Numbered from the stretch's first letter, positions 35,716 through 49,536 are shown. The stretch is 60,000 nt of DNA from Cryptomeria japonica (GCF_030272615.1 NC_081410.1:188811619-188871618), one strand, 5' to 3'. Numbers and translations: made by a program. The notes: generated from the letters alone by a model not told the origin.

Positions 35716-38700
35716 GTTAAATAAATTAAAATAAAAATTCAAAATATAACTAAATTAAAATTTTAATAAAATAAATAATTATAAATTAAATTAATTCTAA
35801 TAACTTGTAATTATCATTTATAATTTCATAAAATGACATTAATAATTATAAATAAATTTCAAACTTAAATCTAAAATAACAAATTAAAATAGAATAGACT
35901 AAATGGAAATTCAAAATATATTAAAATCCAGATATTGGTAAAAATTATAATTTAAAAAATTTATAATAAATAAAAAATATTTTAAGCTAAAAAATAATTA
36001 AATAAAAAAAGCTATTTTTTTAATTTATTAAAACTAAAATATTAATAAAACATGTACCTAAAAAGTATAATTAATATATTACAAACAACATTATCATTAA
36101 TTGATTCACAATACAAATCCTAACCTTAAGAATTATCATATCTCAAATGATGCATTTTGTAGTCCTTGCATTATTTAGATCAAGTCAATGGATATTTTAT
36201 TGTGTCTAACTTAACTATAATTGTGTTTTTTGTCACCTTGGGCTAAAATTAAACCATAATTAAGTATTATAAGGTTTATGGTTAGGATTATTATAAATTT
36301 GGCATTAGTAATAAATATTTTAACTAGTTCTAAGTACAATTCTATTTCTATGTAGGATTAATCTCAAATTTTAATTATTAATCTATAATGTAATATTATT
36401 TTATTTTAATATTTATGTAATAAAATTTTTAATTGGTTTTAATAAAATAACTATTAATAATTATTAAAGCGAAAATAAACATTTTTTGAATAACTTAAAG
36501 AAAAATATTTAAATTTATGATTAAAAGTTATTAAATTATTTTGTATGTATTAAATTAATCAAAAAATTCATTAGTTTCAAAAGTATTAAAAAATAGAATG
36601 ATTACAAAAAAATATAAAAAAATATATTTATAAGAATACATATAATAATTATGTTTATTTTTTTAATATAAATATTTATATTTAATTTAATTTAAACTAA
36701 ATCAAGTCCTTATAATTGGTTTTATTATCTATATTTTCATATAAAAAAGAACTATTAAAATTTATATGTCTATTTAGAAAAAAAATATTTTATTTACAAT
36801 ATTATAAATAATTAAAAAATAAAATAAAAATAAAAATAGATATTTCAGTTTTTGAAATAGAAAGAAATCCAAAGAAAAATTGAAAAAATCTATTATTCCT
36901 AAAAAATTGCTCTTATAACACCAAATGTTTTAAACCAATCATAACGTAGATAAATAATTTTTTATAATATTTTAAATTTAAAAATATAAATCTCAACTTT
37001 ACAAAATCTAGGTTTCTTTTTAAAGCAAAAATAATAATCACTTTTGATTGGTGCAAACTAATTGATTAAAGCGCTTAAGTGAATGCAATAGTATTGCCAA
37101 TGACAAGTACTAAAAAATAAAGTTGAATTAATAATTTTTTTATTATTAATTATCATTATTTTGGAGGAAGATAAATATGATAAATTAATAAAAATGGTTT
37201 ATTAATTTATTGCTCATATTTATAAATTAGTTAATTAAATAAAATAAATTTATTTAATTAATGGACAAAAGAGACAAATAAATTAATTAATTAATTTATT
37301 TAGGACTTAGAAGAATTGTTAGTAAAAGGGGGTTTAATTATTTAATTAAACCTAAGAGACATTATGCACATGATATGTTAAAAATAGGAGACACATGTCT
37401 TGACTATTTTTTAGTGTCTATAATATGAATAATTATTAGTAATTTTGCAAGTACCAAATTACTATTAATGCAATGGGTATATGATAACTATTTGTAATAA
37501 GTTCATTATATAATATATATTTGTTTAAATGCAACTTTTTGGTAAAATTTTCCAATGAAAATAAGGTATGAAGGGTAGTCTAGAAGGGGTTGGAGCACAT
37601 TTTCATTTAAAATAACTTACAATAAGAGGTTTTAATCATATTTAGATAGTATACATACCCATAGTAGTTCAAGGGAAGGAAGATGTACAAAGATATACCA
37701 AGTGACAAACCCACAGCGTTAGTTTAACATGAGATAATATTTAACATAGAGAAAAAAAATCATTTTTGTAATTATCACAACCGATAACCTCACCCCTGGG
37801 GAAAAATTAAAGGTCATATCTAAACAACCATAATAGTACATAATGCCCTTTGAATCTTCCCGCACATTTTTTATATGGTGTAAAAATCTTGTCTACCTCA
37901 ACTTGCACATCAATTGTTTTTCAATGCATCAACCATGTGTCATATCTCATATCTCTAGCTACTTATGACCTAGTTTGAACTAAAATTATTCTTAATGGAC
38001 TACATTGTTTACTTAGTTGCATCCCAATTTAAATCCCATCTTGCATTCCTATACCTATGGTGGCCACTAAAATATAATTAACTAGGGCCTTTACATCTAT
38101 TAATCAATTTCAAGTCTAAACCTAGGGTGCCTATTGGAATCCAATTGAGTGGTCCTTTCACATCTGCCCAAAACATCTTGGTACTAGAGGTTTTATAAAT
38201 TATTTACTTCACTTGAATTCTCAAGTACAAAATTTATCCTTGTGTCATGGTCTCAAACCCAAGAATGTGAATTTATAATTGAACTAATTATCATGTCTAT
38301 AAATTAAGAAACTAAAGCATAGGGTTTTATGGATTTTATGTCAGTTTGTAGACTCAAAGTTATAATAATTTTTATCTATTATGATTCTCACATACATAGC
38401 ATTAATTATTTGGCATTTAGTTTGTTTTATGGACACTAACATCCCTATGTATTCTACCTAACCAGGAGATTCATGTATGTGGTAAATGTCTCTCAAGTCT
38501 AGACCTATTTTGTCACAACCCTCCTTTATCACTTTTGGTTTTAAAATACAAACTCTATTATATTTTTGGATAAACTATTTAAATGATTGAATGAATATCA
38601 TAAAAGGATAAAAATAATAAAACTCACACACACACATGGAAAATATACATTTTTCTTAATTATTATTTAATTTTCCTCACCCAATTATGGCACATGTTGT

Positions 38701-39084
38701 AGGAAGAATAAGAAGCTTCTAGAGGATTCTCCACCACCTTGCATGTAACTCCTCCCACTAAGTCTAATCAATTTTGCATGAAGTCCAAAATTGGGAAAGA
38801 ATCTTTTTTTTTTTTAATTAAAAATTTAGGTAGTGGAATAGAGGGATTTTTCTTATAAATGATATGCAAGTTTTCAAAAATGGGAGTTGGATATTCCATA
38901 AAGAAATTCTTCTCTCAAGTAAATTTTTTTTGGTAGTCATATTTCATTCTTTTGGAAGAAAAAAAAAGATAAGATTGTTTTCGAGGATTTCTTTCAAATT
39001 TGAAGATCAAGGGAGGCTAATTGGAGGATTCGTAGGGGATTCTACATCAATTGTAAGTATCCAGTTTCTTCTTATTTAGTTTAT
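35716..39084. other. AT-rich spacer with no recognised gene
   Basis: Very AT-rich, especially 35720-37300, with many A/T runs. A few short open frames (for example 38864-39079) have no domain. I see no transposon domain or RNA gene. Confidence 0.45.
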
Positions 39085-39375
39085 TTTATTAGATCAATTT
39101 GTTTAAGAAATTAGATCAATTTGTTTAAGAAATTAGATCAATATGTTTCAAATTCTTGATAAAAAAATTAGATCAATTGTTTAAGAAATTAGATCAATAT
39201 GTTTCAAATTCTTGATAAGAAATTAGATCAATTTGTTTAAGAAATTAGATCAATATGTTTCAAATTCTTGATAAGAAATTAGATCAATTTGTTTAAGAAA
39301 TTAGATCAATATGTTTCAAATTCTTGATAGGAATTAGATCAATTTGTTTAAATTTCTTGATAAGAATTAGATCAA
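39085..39375. repeat. Tandem repeat, about 56 bp unit, four to five copies
   Basis: Each unit is TTAGATCAATTTGTTTAAG then TTAGATCAATATGTTTCAAA then TTCTTGATAA. It is itself two diverged halves sharing TTAGATCAAT, so the array probably grew from a unit of about 22 bp. The last copy is shortened. Confidence 0.9.
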
Positions 39376-40083
39376 TTCTTGTTGAAGAACTAGATTAGAT
39401 CCATCTTATCTCCTTTCTCCAAATTCACCTCTCTGGTTTTCGAATAGAAATCTGAACCTCATCCTTTAAAGAGATTTCGTTGTGATTATTTCCTCTGTGA
39501 TATTCTCATTCGATTTCATTATCTGGTTGTATAAATTCTCTGTGAAAATTAGTTGAAAGTAAGGATAGATTTCATTGCGATTATTCTAAATTTCTCTCTG
39601 TAATTATTTAAATCTCTATGATTATTTTTAATCTCTGTGAATATTTTCTCTCACTATGAATGTCAGATGAACAAATCCTTCTGTGAACACTGGAAACAAA
39701 TCTTGGAAATAAACAATCTCTCCGAGAAGTCTGGAAATAAATTCCCTCCCTGTGATGGCTGGATAAAGCTCTCTCCCTCTCTCTCTTTGTAAATGATAAA
39801 CTCCTGCTTACTATGGAAATCAATCAAAAAAAAAAAAAACACAGTTATTTGATCATTTGTTTTGTTCTTACTTTCATAAATAAATAAATCTCTTTTTGAA
39901 AGGAAATATAAAACCATATATATATATATATATATTATTTTGAATGTTATCATAAATATTAATGTCGCATTATCATTACAAAATGCTGCATTAAATGCCA
40001 ATGTTCGGCACGATCTTCAAAATAGCTAGAGGCATGCAGGGCGGCGATATTGAAACCGCTGGGGATAGTGGTACCCCCCACTA

Positions 40084-40195
40084 CCCTGTGGTCACTGTAA
40101 GTGGCCGCAGGGGAGTGGAGGGGACCACGTGGCCCCCTCAACCCCTACGGGCCTGCGCATGCAAGACCGTAGGGGGTGATGGGACCCGTGGTCCC
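40084..40195. repeat. Two adjacent GC-rich hairpins
   Basis: Hairpin one: CCCTGTGGTCACT (40084-40096), loop GTA, AGTGGCCGCAGGG (40100-40112), with two G-T type mismatches. Hairpin two: about 29 bp arms at 40121-40150 and 40167-40195, ending in CCCCTACGG and CCGTAGGGG around a 16 base loop. GC content is far above that of the surrounding sequence. Confidence 0.85.
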
Positions 40196-40299
40196 CACCC
40201 CCTAGTTACTATTATTAAAACATATTCGTTGTTAAATTATTACACTTTGAAATTTTCAATGGAAATTTTAATAATTGTTTTAATTAAAATTTAGGTTAA

Positions 40300-40410
40300 T
40301 TTTTTTTCGTTTTAATTAAATTTAAGTTATTTTTTAATTAAATTTAAGTTAGTATTCGTTTTAATTAAATTTAAGTTAAATTTTTTCGTTTAGTTAAATT
40401 TTAAGTTAAT
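40300..40410. repeat. Short AT-rich tandem repeat
   Basis: About four copies of a unit with TTTTAATTAAATTTAAGTTA, three of them carrying a TTCG before it. Confidence 0.75.
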
Positions 40411-40849
40411 AAATTAGCAAAAGATTGAAATCAAATTTTTTGTCTCAATTCCTTTAGGGATTATTGGATTATTTAATCAATGATTTTGACTCACTTAAAA
40501 ACAAATAAGTCTTATTATTTCGATTTGATCCAAAATTTCCAAAAAAGTATAAGCTAATCACTCATGTGGAATTAGTAACTCTATAATTAATTAGTCTCAC
40601 GATAGGAGTAAACATTTCTTCATTTTGTATGAAAATGACGCTACTTTTGCATTGCAATTATATTATTTCGCATTCATTATCTTCATGCAATTGCACGGAA
40701 GTTCACAATTATCATTATCATGCCAATACATGTATTAATTTGTTTAGTTGTAGAATAATGATATTTCTCTTTTTCAAATAGTATTTAAAGTTTAAGTTAT
40801 GTACATCCATTTCACAATTATATTTCAAGCATGATGTTTTCATAAGCTC

Positions 40850-41945
40850 TTAGTCTAGAAACTAAACAAAGGAAGTTGGGAAACCAAAACTAGCAGCATT
40901 CGGTATATATGGTGCCTCTGGGTCATGCTTACGGGTAATGCCATCGTGTTGAACTACTGCACTTAACGCCTAATAAAGCTACATCAACGACGTCTGTGGC
41001 ATCATCCCTATAAATCATCAGGGAGTAATAAGGGACACTTGGAAGTTAAAATCCAAGGGGCAGGTAATCCCCCTTGGATCGATAATCTAATAAGATAACT
41101 TTTAAATGATTTCACATCCGTTGAGATAAACCATAGTAAACCCCTTTTAGGGATGGTCAAGTTAAATGCTCTCATGAAATTGATTTCCTTTTTATCTTGA
41201 AGAGATATTGGTGATTTGCAATTTGGTCAAGGGTGACGCTCATGATAAGAATTAGGATCTAGTTATTTTAGGCCACAAGCAATAGGCCATCTTGAGCCTT
41301 CGCTTAAGTGCTACCATCGTGGGTAGCAATCGCAGAGAAACTATCTGGGACACTGACCCTAGAAAGGGTTGCGTACCCACAAATCAGTTTACTTCAAACC
41401 ATAGAATAGAAAATAGAACTATATACTTTACGCCTTGATCCTGTGCCGAAGCGGGTATGTAGGCAGTCTTGGGACGGAGTTGTCCCTCGTACTCAAGCAT
41501 TCGTGGGTGGGGTCTAGGCTTGGTTGAGTAAGAATCCTATTTGAAAGATAAGATAATTAAAATGGAAAAGAAATTCAATGCATACTCGGAAGGAATCCCG
41601 TATGGATTCGCTTGACTTCCCGAGGCTTTAAGCCAAATTCCGAGGCAGAATTCAAGCTTGTATTATTTAATTACTCCTAAGGACGGCGACCTCGGTGCAC
41701 TTCTATTAGAAGAGTGTAGTACTTAGTGAGTGGCTCAGGACCCGAATGGTCCCAATGAGTCTAAGTCTCTGGCCAGAGCATCTCCTATCCCGTTTGGATA
41801 GATGCCTACCCCGTATGGGTAGATGCCTATCCTGTATTGGATAGATGGAATCTTATGTCTCGTATGGACAATTGCCTAACCCGTATGGGTAGATGCTCAT
41901 CCCGGATGGATGAATGCCTAATCCTAATGGATGGATGCCCAGAGT
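40850..41945. other. Structured, GC-richer block without a coding frame
   Basis: No open frame of note on either strand, but composition and short dyads differ from the AT-rich flanks (for example CTTGGATCG near 41080 and GGGTATGTAGGCAGTC near 41453). It resembles the leader of a long LTR retrotransposon, as in 21470-21860, but no LTR or primer site could be placed. It ends in the mini-hairpin array at 41786-41932. Confidence 0.45.
41786..41932. repeat. Tandem array of seven mini-hairpins
   Basis: Units begin at 41786, 41807, 41828, 41856, 41877, 41898 and 41920. Each has an ATCC-, ACCC- or GTCT-type arm, a short CGTAT-like loop and a matching GGAT, GGGT or GGAC arm, then GATGCC or a variant. 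The arms change together from unit to unit. Confidence 0.85.
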
Positions 41946-42651
41946 ATGCAATTGATTAAAACATAATGATTAAATTAAACACACAAAAAAAAAGAATACT
42001 CAATTTTGTTAAATCAATTATGGTGGGTTATTACATATTTGCACATATACAACATGTTTTAGTATATTTTCACATCCACCAATGTTAAATCTTTAAGTGA
42101 CCTTGTTGCATCTTGAACCTAGACTTATTATTAACTTCAATTAGTTTAAGTTATGTGTTCAAGAATAAAACATGTCTAGAAGTTTCAAACTTGAATGGTT
42201 TATAAACTGAATAACATTATTGATTATTATTGACTTACATGACTGCATCAAAAAGTGTCATGTAATTCTGACTCCACCTAGACTATAGAAAGTTATGAGT
42301 TATAATCTAACCACTTCCTCATGTTTGGTTGTTAAATCATTTGAAATCTATTAATGATTCTCTAGACTCTAAATTGCATTCCTAGTTTATACCTATTTAA
42401 TCTACTTTTTGATCACTAAAATAGTACATAGAGAATATTATAATAACCAGTTTACCTTATGTACTACACAAATATATGCTGAAAAGATTAATGTTTTTTT
42501 TCTAATTGATCTTTCGCACCTCTTCAACACCTCTTCGACCTACTTATTACACGTATTAACCAAAAGGCCAAACTATCTTATACACTTCTTAACATTTTAT
42601 TAAAAAACATGAATTCAAATTATTGACTATTGACTAAACATGACTAATTAC

Positions 42652-43194
42652 AATAGAGACCACTTTCCACAAGTTTGGTAGGGATGAAAAAGTAAAAGAA
42701 AATCAACTTAGAAAAATGTTAGTGTCTAAATTCAAATAATCCAAACTTAGTAGACACCTCAAATTATTCATACATTGTTAGTGAGGAATATAATAGAGAC
42801 CACTTTCCACAAGTTTGGTAGGGGTGAAAAAGTAAAAGAAAATCAACTTAGAAAAATGTCAGTGGCTAAATTCAAATAATCCAAACTTAGTAGACACGTC
42901 AAATTCATGCGTTGTTAGTGAGGAAAATAACAGAGATCTTTCCACAAGTTTGGTAGGGATGAAAAAGTAAAAGAAAATCAACTTAGAAAAATGTTAGTGT
43001 CTAAATTCAAATAATCTTAACTTAGTAGACACGTCAAATTCGTACAGCGAGGAAAATAAAAGAGACCACTTTCCACAAATTTGGTAGGGATGAAAAAGTA
43101 AAAGAAAACCAACTTTAAAAAATGTTAATGTCGAAATTCAAATAATCCAAACTTAATAGACACGTCAAATTCATATGTTGTTAATGAAGAAAAT
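42652..43194. repeat. Four-copy tandem repeat of about 137 bp
   Basis: Units at 42652-42791, 42792-42928, 42929-43057 and 43058-43194. Each begins AA-AGAGA, then CTTTCCACAA-TTTGGTAGG, then AAAAAGTAAAAGAAAA, and ends GAGGAAAAT or a variant. The third copy has lost several bases near each end. Confidence 0.93.
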
Positions 43195-45139
43195 AACAGA
43201 TGTACTTGTTAGCCGATAGGCTTTTATGGTGGGCTTTGCCCGCCGGAATTAAGTTCCCGCGGGCCTGTTCTTTTTTGTAGTGAAAAATAGTGATGCCAAA
43301 ACTTTGCATTAGATTTCTGCTGCTCGACAACTAAGAAAACGTATGTGAATTTATTAAATGCTTTGTTCATCACTATTTCTCTTGCCACAGAAGAATTTTG
43401 CATTCAATTTTTTCTGCTTGACAACTAAGAAAATGCATGTAAATTTATTACTTGACAACTTTTCTCTAACTGTAAAACACTTGAACATCTGAAAATTGAA
43501 ATATAATGAGACTTTACATTCACCAACATCATACAAAAATAGCATGAATAAATGACGCATATCCGCCACAATCCAGACCATAACTTGACTGGCATATTGT
43601 TCACCGGAATAGTCACATTTAGTGTGATTATGCTTTGACGAAATGCATCGATGAAATTCTGTAAGGCTTTGTTGTAAGAATTTCGAAACTCTCAAGCAAA
43701 TGCAATTGGTTAGCATAAGGCATGACTTCCCATTTCATGTGTAGTCTTGTCTCAATCAACCACTTTAAGCAGGACATCATGCTATTTAAATGGCATGGGA
43801 TGGTCTCCAACCTGCAATCGCTATTGCATTTAATGCAATTTGTCTCCCTCTCAAACACATCCCTTTTTCTCTTATATATGGAAGGGAAGAGTATCTAGAA
43901 GTTGTACAATTTTTTTTGATGGAGGTCTAGACTTGCGAGCATGATATCCCAGCAAGGGCATGAAGTTTGGGGGCTGCCAGCCAGTGAGGGCCTTTACAAA
44001 GTAATTTTTGCCACCTGATACGGGGGCACGAGCCAATAGGATGAACCTCTTTGGCTAAGAGATAAGGAATAAGGGGTATCCATTCCGCCAAATTCACCTA
44101 GGGCACGATTTAATGGCTCTTTAGAAACCTTGCTTACCATGGCACCACCCCCTAGCCCCACCCCCAATCTTGTCAGGACACGTCCATTCTGGTTCCAAAA
44201 AGTGGTACGACGCGACTAATACGCAATGTTAGTTGCAATTTTCAATCGTAGATTTTCTATCTGGCAATTGAGAATGCATAACACGTCTTGTTAGTCTTAC
44301 AAATTCGATCATTTTGGAGCCAGAATAGACAGCCATCTTGCCATGCCATTCCACCATGCCATGTCACACCATCCTACTCTAGCATATCCTCTAATAAGTC
44401 TTTGCCTTCAAGAGCATTTACATTTATTATAAGGATCTTGATGTTATTTACATTCTATGTTCTTGGGTGGTAGCATGTCAAAAAGACTAACAAGCCTTTA
44501 AAAATAAAATTTATTAATATTGTTTATTATAATTCATTCTCTTCCAAGTTTTGAATTTAAGAAGTAAAAGTTATTTGTAAGCTCATTTTGAGTAGAAGAA
44601 TAGGAAAATTATATGTTTTGAATTTGAATATGTTTTAAAACTAGCATATCTATATTTAAAAAATATAGATAGATTATGTCGAGAGATATCTTATAATAGA
44701 AGGGAATCTTACGATTGGCAATATTATTAGTATACAAGAGTTTCAAAATTATGGATAATGATAGAGTTGCTTAAGTATGTAACGATTTCATAAAGTTGGA
44801 GACAAGTTTCATGCATTTACCCATCATTTGCATGTCAGATTGTTTCAAAATTGCATTTTTGTTTAGGAACATTTTGATGTCATTGTAGATGCCTCTAGGC
44901 ATAACAAAGTAGTAATGAATTTATATATGTTTTAATCATTCATATATAATTGAAGTTTTTTTCATATTTAAAAATATTTAGGTTATCACAAAATAAATTT
45001 GTTGACATATTTGTTTTACTCAATATTATTACAAAGCCACATGATTTCCCATATATATCTTTGTCATGCTTTGTACTTTTCTTATGTAAAAGAAGTAGTA
45101 GTAGGCAACTATTTTTTGCTAACTCAAAAGATTATTGCT
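43195..45139. other. Spacer with no recognised gene
   Basis: Includes a slightly GC-richer stretch at 43920-44290, with TTATATATGG upstream (43873-43882). No coding frame or domain could be linked to it. Minus-strand open frames at 43354-43858 have no domain. Confidence 0.4.
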
Positions 45140-45290
45140 AAATCCATATAGAATATAAATCTTAAATATTCAAAGTGCAACAAATCTTTCATTATCTAAA
45201 TAGTGGCTTTCTATTGTAAAATATAAGTCCATATAGAATATATATCTTAAATATTCAAAGTACCAAAGTGGATTTTTATTGTAAAATATT
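45140..45290. repeat. Two-copy diverged duplication
   Basis: TCCATATAGAATATA-ATCTTAAATATTCAAAGT occurs near 45143 and again near 45229. Each copy is followed later by TTTTATTGTAAAATAT or a variant. Confidence 0.75.
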
Positions 45291-48044
45291 AGGTTTATTT
45301 GTAAACCTTGTGAGATAGTTTAGTAAAAAAAATTAAATAATCAAGAATTCTTGAAATAAACAAGTAGGTGAAACTTAAAATTAGAGTAAATTTAGGGCTA
45401 TGATTAGGTTTCAATTTCAAATAGTTTAATTATTTAACGATATCAAATTTCTACAATCCATTAAGATAATTGCATAAATGTTTCTGGATTCAATTGTTTC
45501 AAATCTTTTTGCATCAAGTTTCGGATCACGGATGATACAAGAGAGCAAAAGGAGAAAAATTATTCAAGGGTTTAGTTATGTTTATAGCTAGAATTAAATT
45601 AGGGTATATGTTCTCTTAAGATTAGGGTTAGGGTTTCATTAATATTAAGATTATAACTTAATTATGATATGGGTTAGCATTTAATTAGGGATAAAATTAT
45701 AGTTACAATAGTTTTAGGATTTAATTATTGTAAGGTGAAGTTAGTGTTAGTATTAGAGTTGTAATTTAAATAGTGTTAGTAAAAAATAAAATACCTATAA
45801 AATGAAACATTTGTAATTGAAATAGGGTTGAGTCAACATTAGGCAGATAAAACGAAACATCTTTGATGAAATGAATACCTATTAGTCTTAATTTACTAAA
45901 AATGATGACACAAACTTCAGAATGTGCAACAAAGCCATTGGACATCATTCAATTAAATACTGTTCTATTTATTTGGTCTTAAATTGCCATAATTATTTGG
46001 TCCCAAGCAACCAATCTTAATCATATTACCAAACATTATATAAACCGATTCAGAATGGCTTAGTAACATGACTTTAATATTGGAGTAAATTTGAAATCGG
46101 TGTAGAGTTCACTCTAGATGTTATCTACAATGTATCATAGAATTCATCTTAAAACAAATTTGGGGCAAAGTAACTTTTGAGTTGTCCATTTAGGCAGCTG
46201 TCCTTAAGGAATCATAATTGTAATGCTAAGGAACACTTGCAATTATTTAAGCTTTCAATTATAAATAAATAAATAAAAGAGTTTGATAGCTTAAGATACA
46301 TGTCAAAATTAAGGGTTGGTTTTATTTGTTTTTTATTAAATTTTTATAGTAGGCATAGCAGTCTTGAAGGAAAATGCATTTTTAAGAAGATTTTCGCAAT
46401 TTTTTTAAATTTTTTTTAGGAATGAGATTATTGTTCCTTTTAACTTCAAATAAATTATTTTTATGTGAATTTAAAAGTGGGGCACACACACAATTTCTAC
46501 ATTGTAGTCTTAATGAGCAGGTTTACAAACCCTAATTATGAACAACGTTCATAATTTCTACGATATAATTTTTAAATTTTTAAATATTTTAATACAAAGG
46601 GTAAGTATTGTGTGTAAGGTATTCAAAGTGGATTCCATAGTTTCAAATCAATTTGTATTTATGATTATTTAGATTTTCATACTCCAAAATCACTTTATCT
46701 ACATTACAAACAATTATCACTAATAAATGCAATTTTTTAATTTTCTAATTTTATACCTTCCAATATACTATTCAAAGTATATTTTACTATCCATGTAATC
46801 ATTGCACCTTCTTTTGATACAAGTGCTAGTCTAATAAAGTTGGAGCATAGAAAAATTCAATGTTTGACTCGTAGTCTAAGACACTTGCCCACACATTTTT
46901 TCCCCACTAAATTCAAATGAATTTGGAAAAATTCAATTCTTTAAAGATTTTATTACATGTTATCTTATACACTTTTCTTATTACTTTTCTATATTTGTAA
47001 TAAGAATTAGAATGTAAATAGTTATTAAACAATCTACTAGTCAAAAGTAAATGTAAAATATTATTACTATTATTTTTTACGTATTATTTTAAAAAATTCA
47101 AAATAAAATTTATTTGTTTATAAAAGTTTTTAGAAATGTTGATTTTTTTTACAGGTGAAATTAGTATTTTTTTTTTTTGTCCATTTTGTTTATAAAGTAA
47201 AGATATTTAAGTCTTTAGCCTCTTCCTTCTAAAGAGAGTATTGGTCAATTTTCAAAAGTATAAACTTCATTTTTTTTCATATTTTCCTTTTTATTTTCTT
47301 AGTAAAGATATCTAAGTCTTTGCTCTCTTCTTATTAGACATGTGAGACTAGTAATTTGTTTAGTAGGAAGAGACCAAAAACGTATTTTTTCAAGGTGGAT
47401 CTTGAATGGTTCAAAAATTTATATAGTGCTCATATAACATTAATTGAATACTAGAGTTAGAACAAAGAAAAAGTCATTTTATTTAATGTTTGAAGGAGAT
47501 ATGTTAAGATTCTAACACTATACAATTTTTTCTTCAAACATCATTGAATTTAGTTAATTTGAAAACTCAACTATTTAATTATTTTTAACAATTATTTTAA
47601 ATCTTGCTAAAACAACATCACTCAAACTAGCTTCAACATCTCTGATTATCCCCGGGTTAGATTTATCTAAGAACACTTGATCAAAAACCTGAAATTCTTC
47701 ACTGCTAGATTCTCCGACGATCATTTTTCCTTCCATGATTGCTCACACCACTCTCTTGCTTTGCTACTCCTCCATCACTATCAATATTCTTAAGCTTGAA
47801 TAACTAATAATGAAAGAATGAATTCAAAAAGCTGATACTTATCTTGTCTAAAATACTTCCCTTAGGGTTTTGCCACCAAGAATTGTCTTATCGATGATGT
47901 CAACAAAATTCGTTTGATTACCGGATAGGCTCTAAAGAATTTCAAGCATAGTCATGCCGAAACAATGAAATGATCCACTTAGACAGGGAGGATAGACGAG
48001 TTTTCTTTCAAAAGGAACTCCCCCTAACCCAAAATGATAGTTCT
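45291..48044. other. Spacer with no recognised gene
   Basis: AT-rich sequence, open frames under 65 codons, no domain. Minor TTAGGG-like phrases near 45620 are too few to be telomeric. Confidence 0.4.
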
Positions 48045-49536
48045 GATACTTAATATAAGTACATATCCAATAGCCAACAAGATGAGAGAGGGGGGGGGGT
48101 GGGGGGGCGGGGGGTGAATCATACAAACTTAATCATCCATAAAAACATCAGATTCAACCTCGGTAACACATATATCAGTCATATAACCAAAAACTGTCAA
48201 ACATGCAAACTCAAAAGCATATGAACAATATAAACCTCATAACACCAGATTTAACGTGGAAACCCAAATAGGGATAAACCACTGTGGGATTTCGGACCCA
48301 CTAAGAAATATACTCTTCTAGAGTATGCTTGGTTAAAAGCAAATCCTGTTAAAGATTACAAACACATTGCTAGATGTGACCCGGTTAAGGGATTTCCCTC
48401 AGATCTGTTAGGATCTTCATTTTGTTAGAAGTGACCTTGTCAAAGGATTTCAAACACTCAATCAGAATGTCACCTTGTTAGAGGATTTACATATAAGACT
48501 GTTAAGTCCACTCGGTTAAGAGATTTCCTGTCACTTTCACAAAATAACAGTAATAAAATCTGTCTGCAACTTCACATCTAAAATGCTGAAGCAGATTCCT
48601 ATTTGTTCAATACAATCTAGACATAGAACTAATCTTGTCTATCTGCTGGGCATCAATACTCTGTTATTCTAACAGGTCTTCAAGCTTCTGTGCTCGGTAA
48701 TCACTATGTAGCATCCATGTGCATACACTTGCCTGCATACATTGTTTATCAACAGTTTCCTATTTATAAACAATCTTCTAACCGCTTAATCTCCTTGATC
48801 ACATTTCCCATGATCAATCATAGCCATCAGATCTTCAATCTTGTCTAGTTTCATTGTATCTTTCGATCTGAAAATGTTTTACCCCATCTTGGAACTTGCA
48901 CATTCACCTTGGAACTTGTGTTAGGGTAATGTGGTTCAATCTGAGCTGTAGATCTTCCTACCAACTTTCCATTGCCTTAGATTCGTTTAACAAACTTCTT
49001 CCAAGGCTTACCAATCATTGATCCACTCCAGCTCATTAGCTTCTTTCATTATACATCACATGTAAACATTTAATGCATTCTGTTATAGCTCGGTTACAAC
49101 TCGGTGAATATTAAACTTCACTCAGTAGACATTCTGTCTTCATTAACCGATAGCGATAACCTTAGGGTTTACCGACTAGGTTCTTTGCATGATAACATAG
49201 TATAGTATTAACCTTTACATTTTAAAACATATGTATGATGTTTAAAACAATCTAAAACATCAAGATCTCATCATTGTCTAACTCGGTAGAGTTGCCCATT
49301 GAATAACTTATCCCCTTATTCATCATATTCTTTCCTGTGTCTTTACCGACTTCTTACTGACTTCTTTATATTCTTCATATCATACTTCTCAAGATATGGC
49401 AACATCATACTGAATTAGAAAATCAATTTCTTGACATCAATGACAAAATAATAATATCAAGATAGTAAAACATCTTTAATCAGTTATTTCCATAATCATC
49501 AACAACCTTCTCAATATCCTTATTGAAATGTCAACA
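48045..49536 (-). repeat. Copia-type LTR, minus strand
   Basis: In element orientation it starts TGTTGACATT (ending TGTCAACA at 49529-49536 on the plus strand), and it carries TTGACATCAATGACAA near 49431. It also has repeated AACAAGGTGAC-type phrases and, towards its 3' end, the block at 48239-48287 shared with the other copia LTRs, then a G-run and GGTGAATCA (48089-48120). The exact left end is uncertain by about 30 bp. It is not the same family as the LTR at 50709-51292. Confidence 0.75.

Noticed and set aside
39085-39375. Regularly spaced repeats that might suggest a CRISPR array
   Set aside because: The spacers are themselves repeats of the same unit, there are no cas genes and the context is plant nuclear DNA.
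43354-43858. Minus-strand open frames of 63-120 codons
   Set aside because: No domain, no plausible splice or promoter context; typical chance frames.
45600-45660. TTAGGG-like phrases
   Set aside because: Only two or three imperfect copies, far too few for a telomeric or interstitial telomere array.
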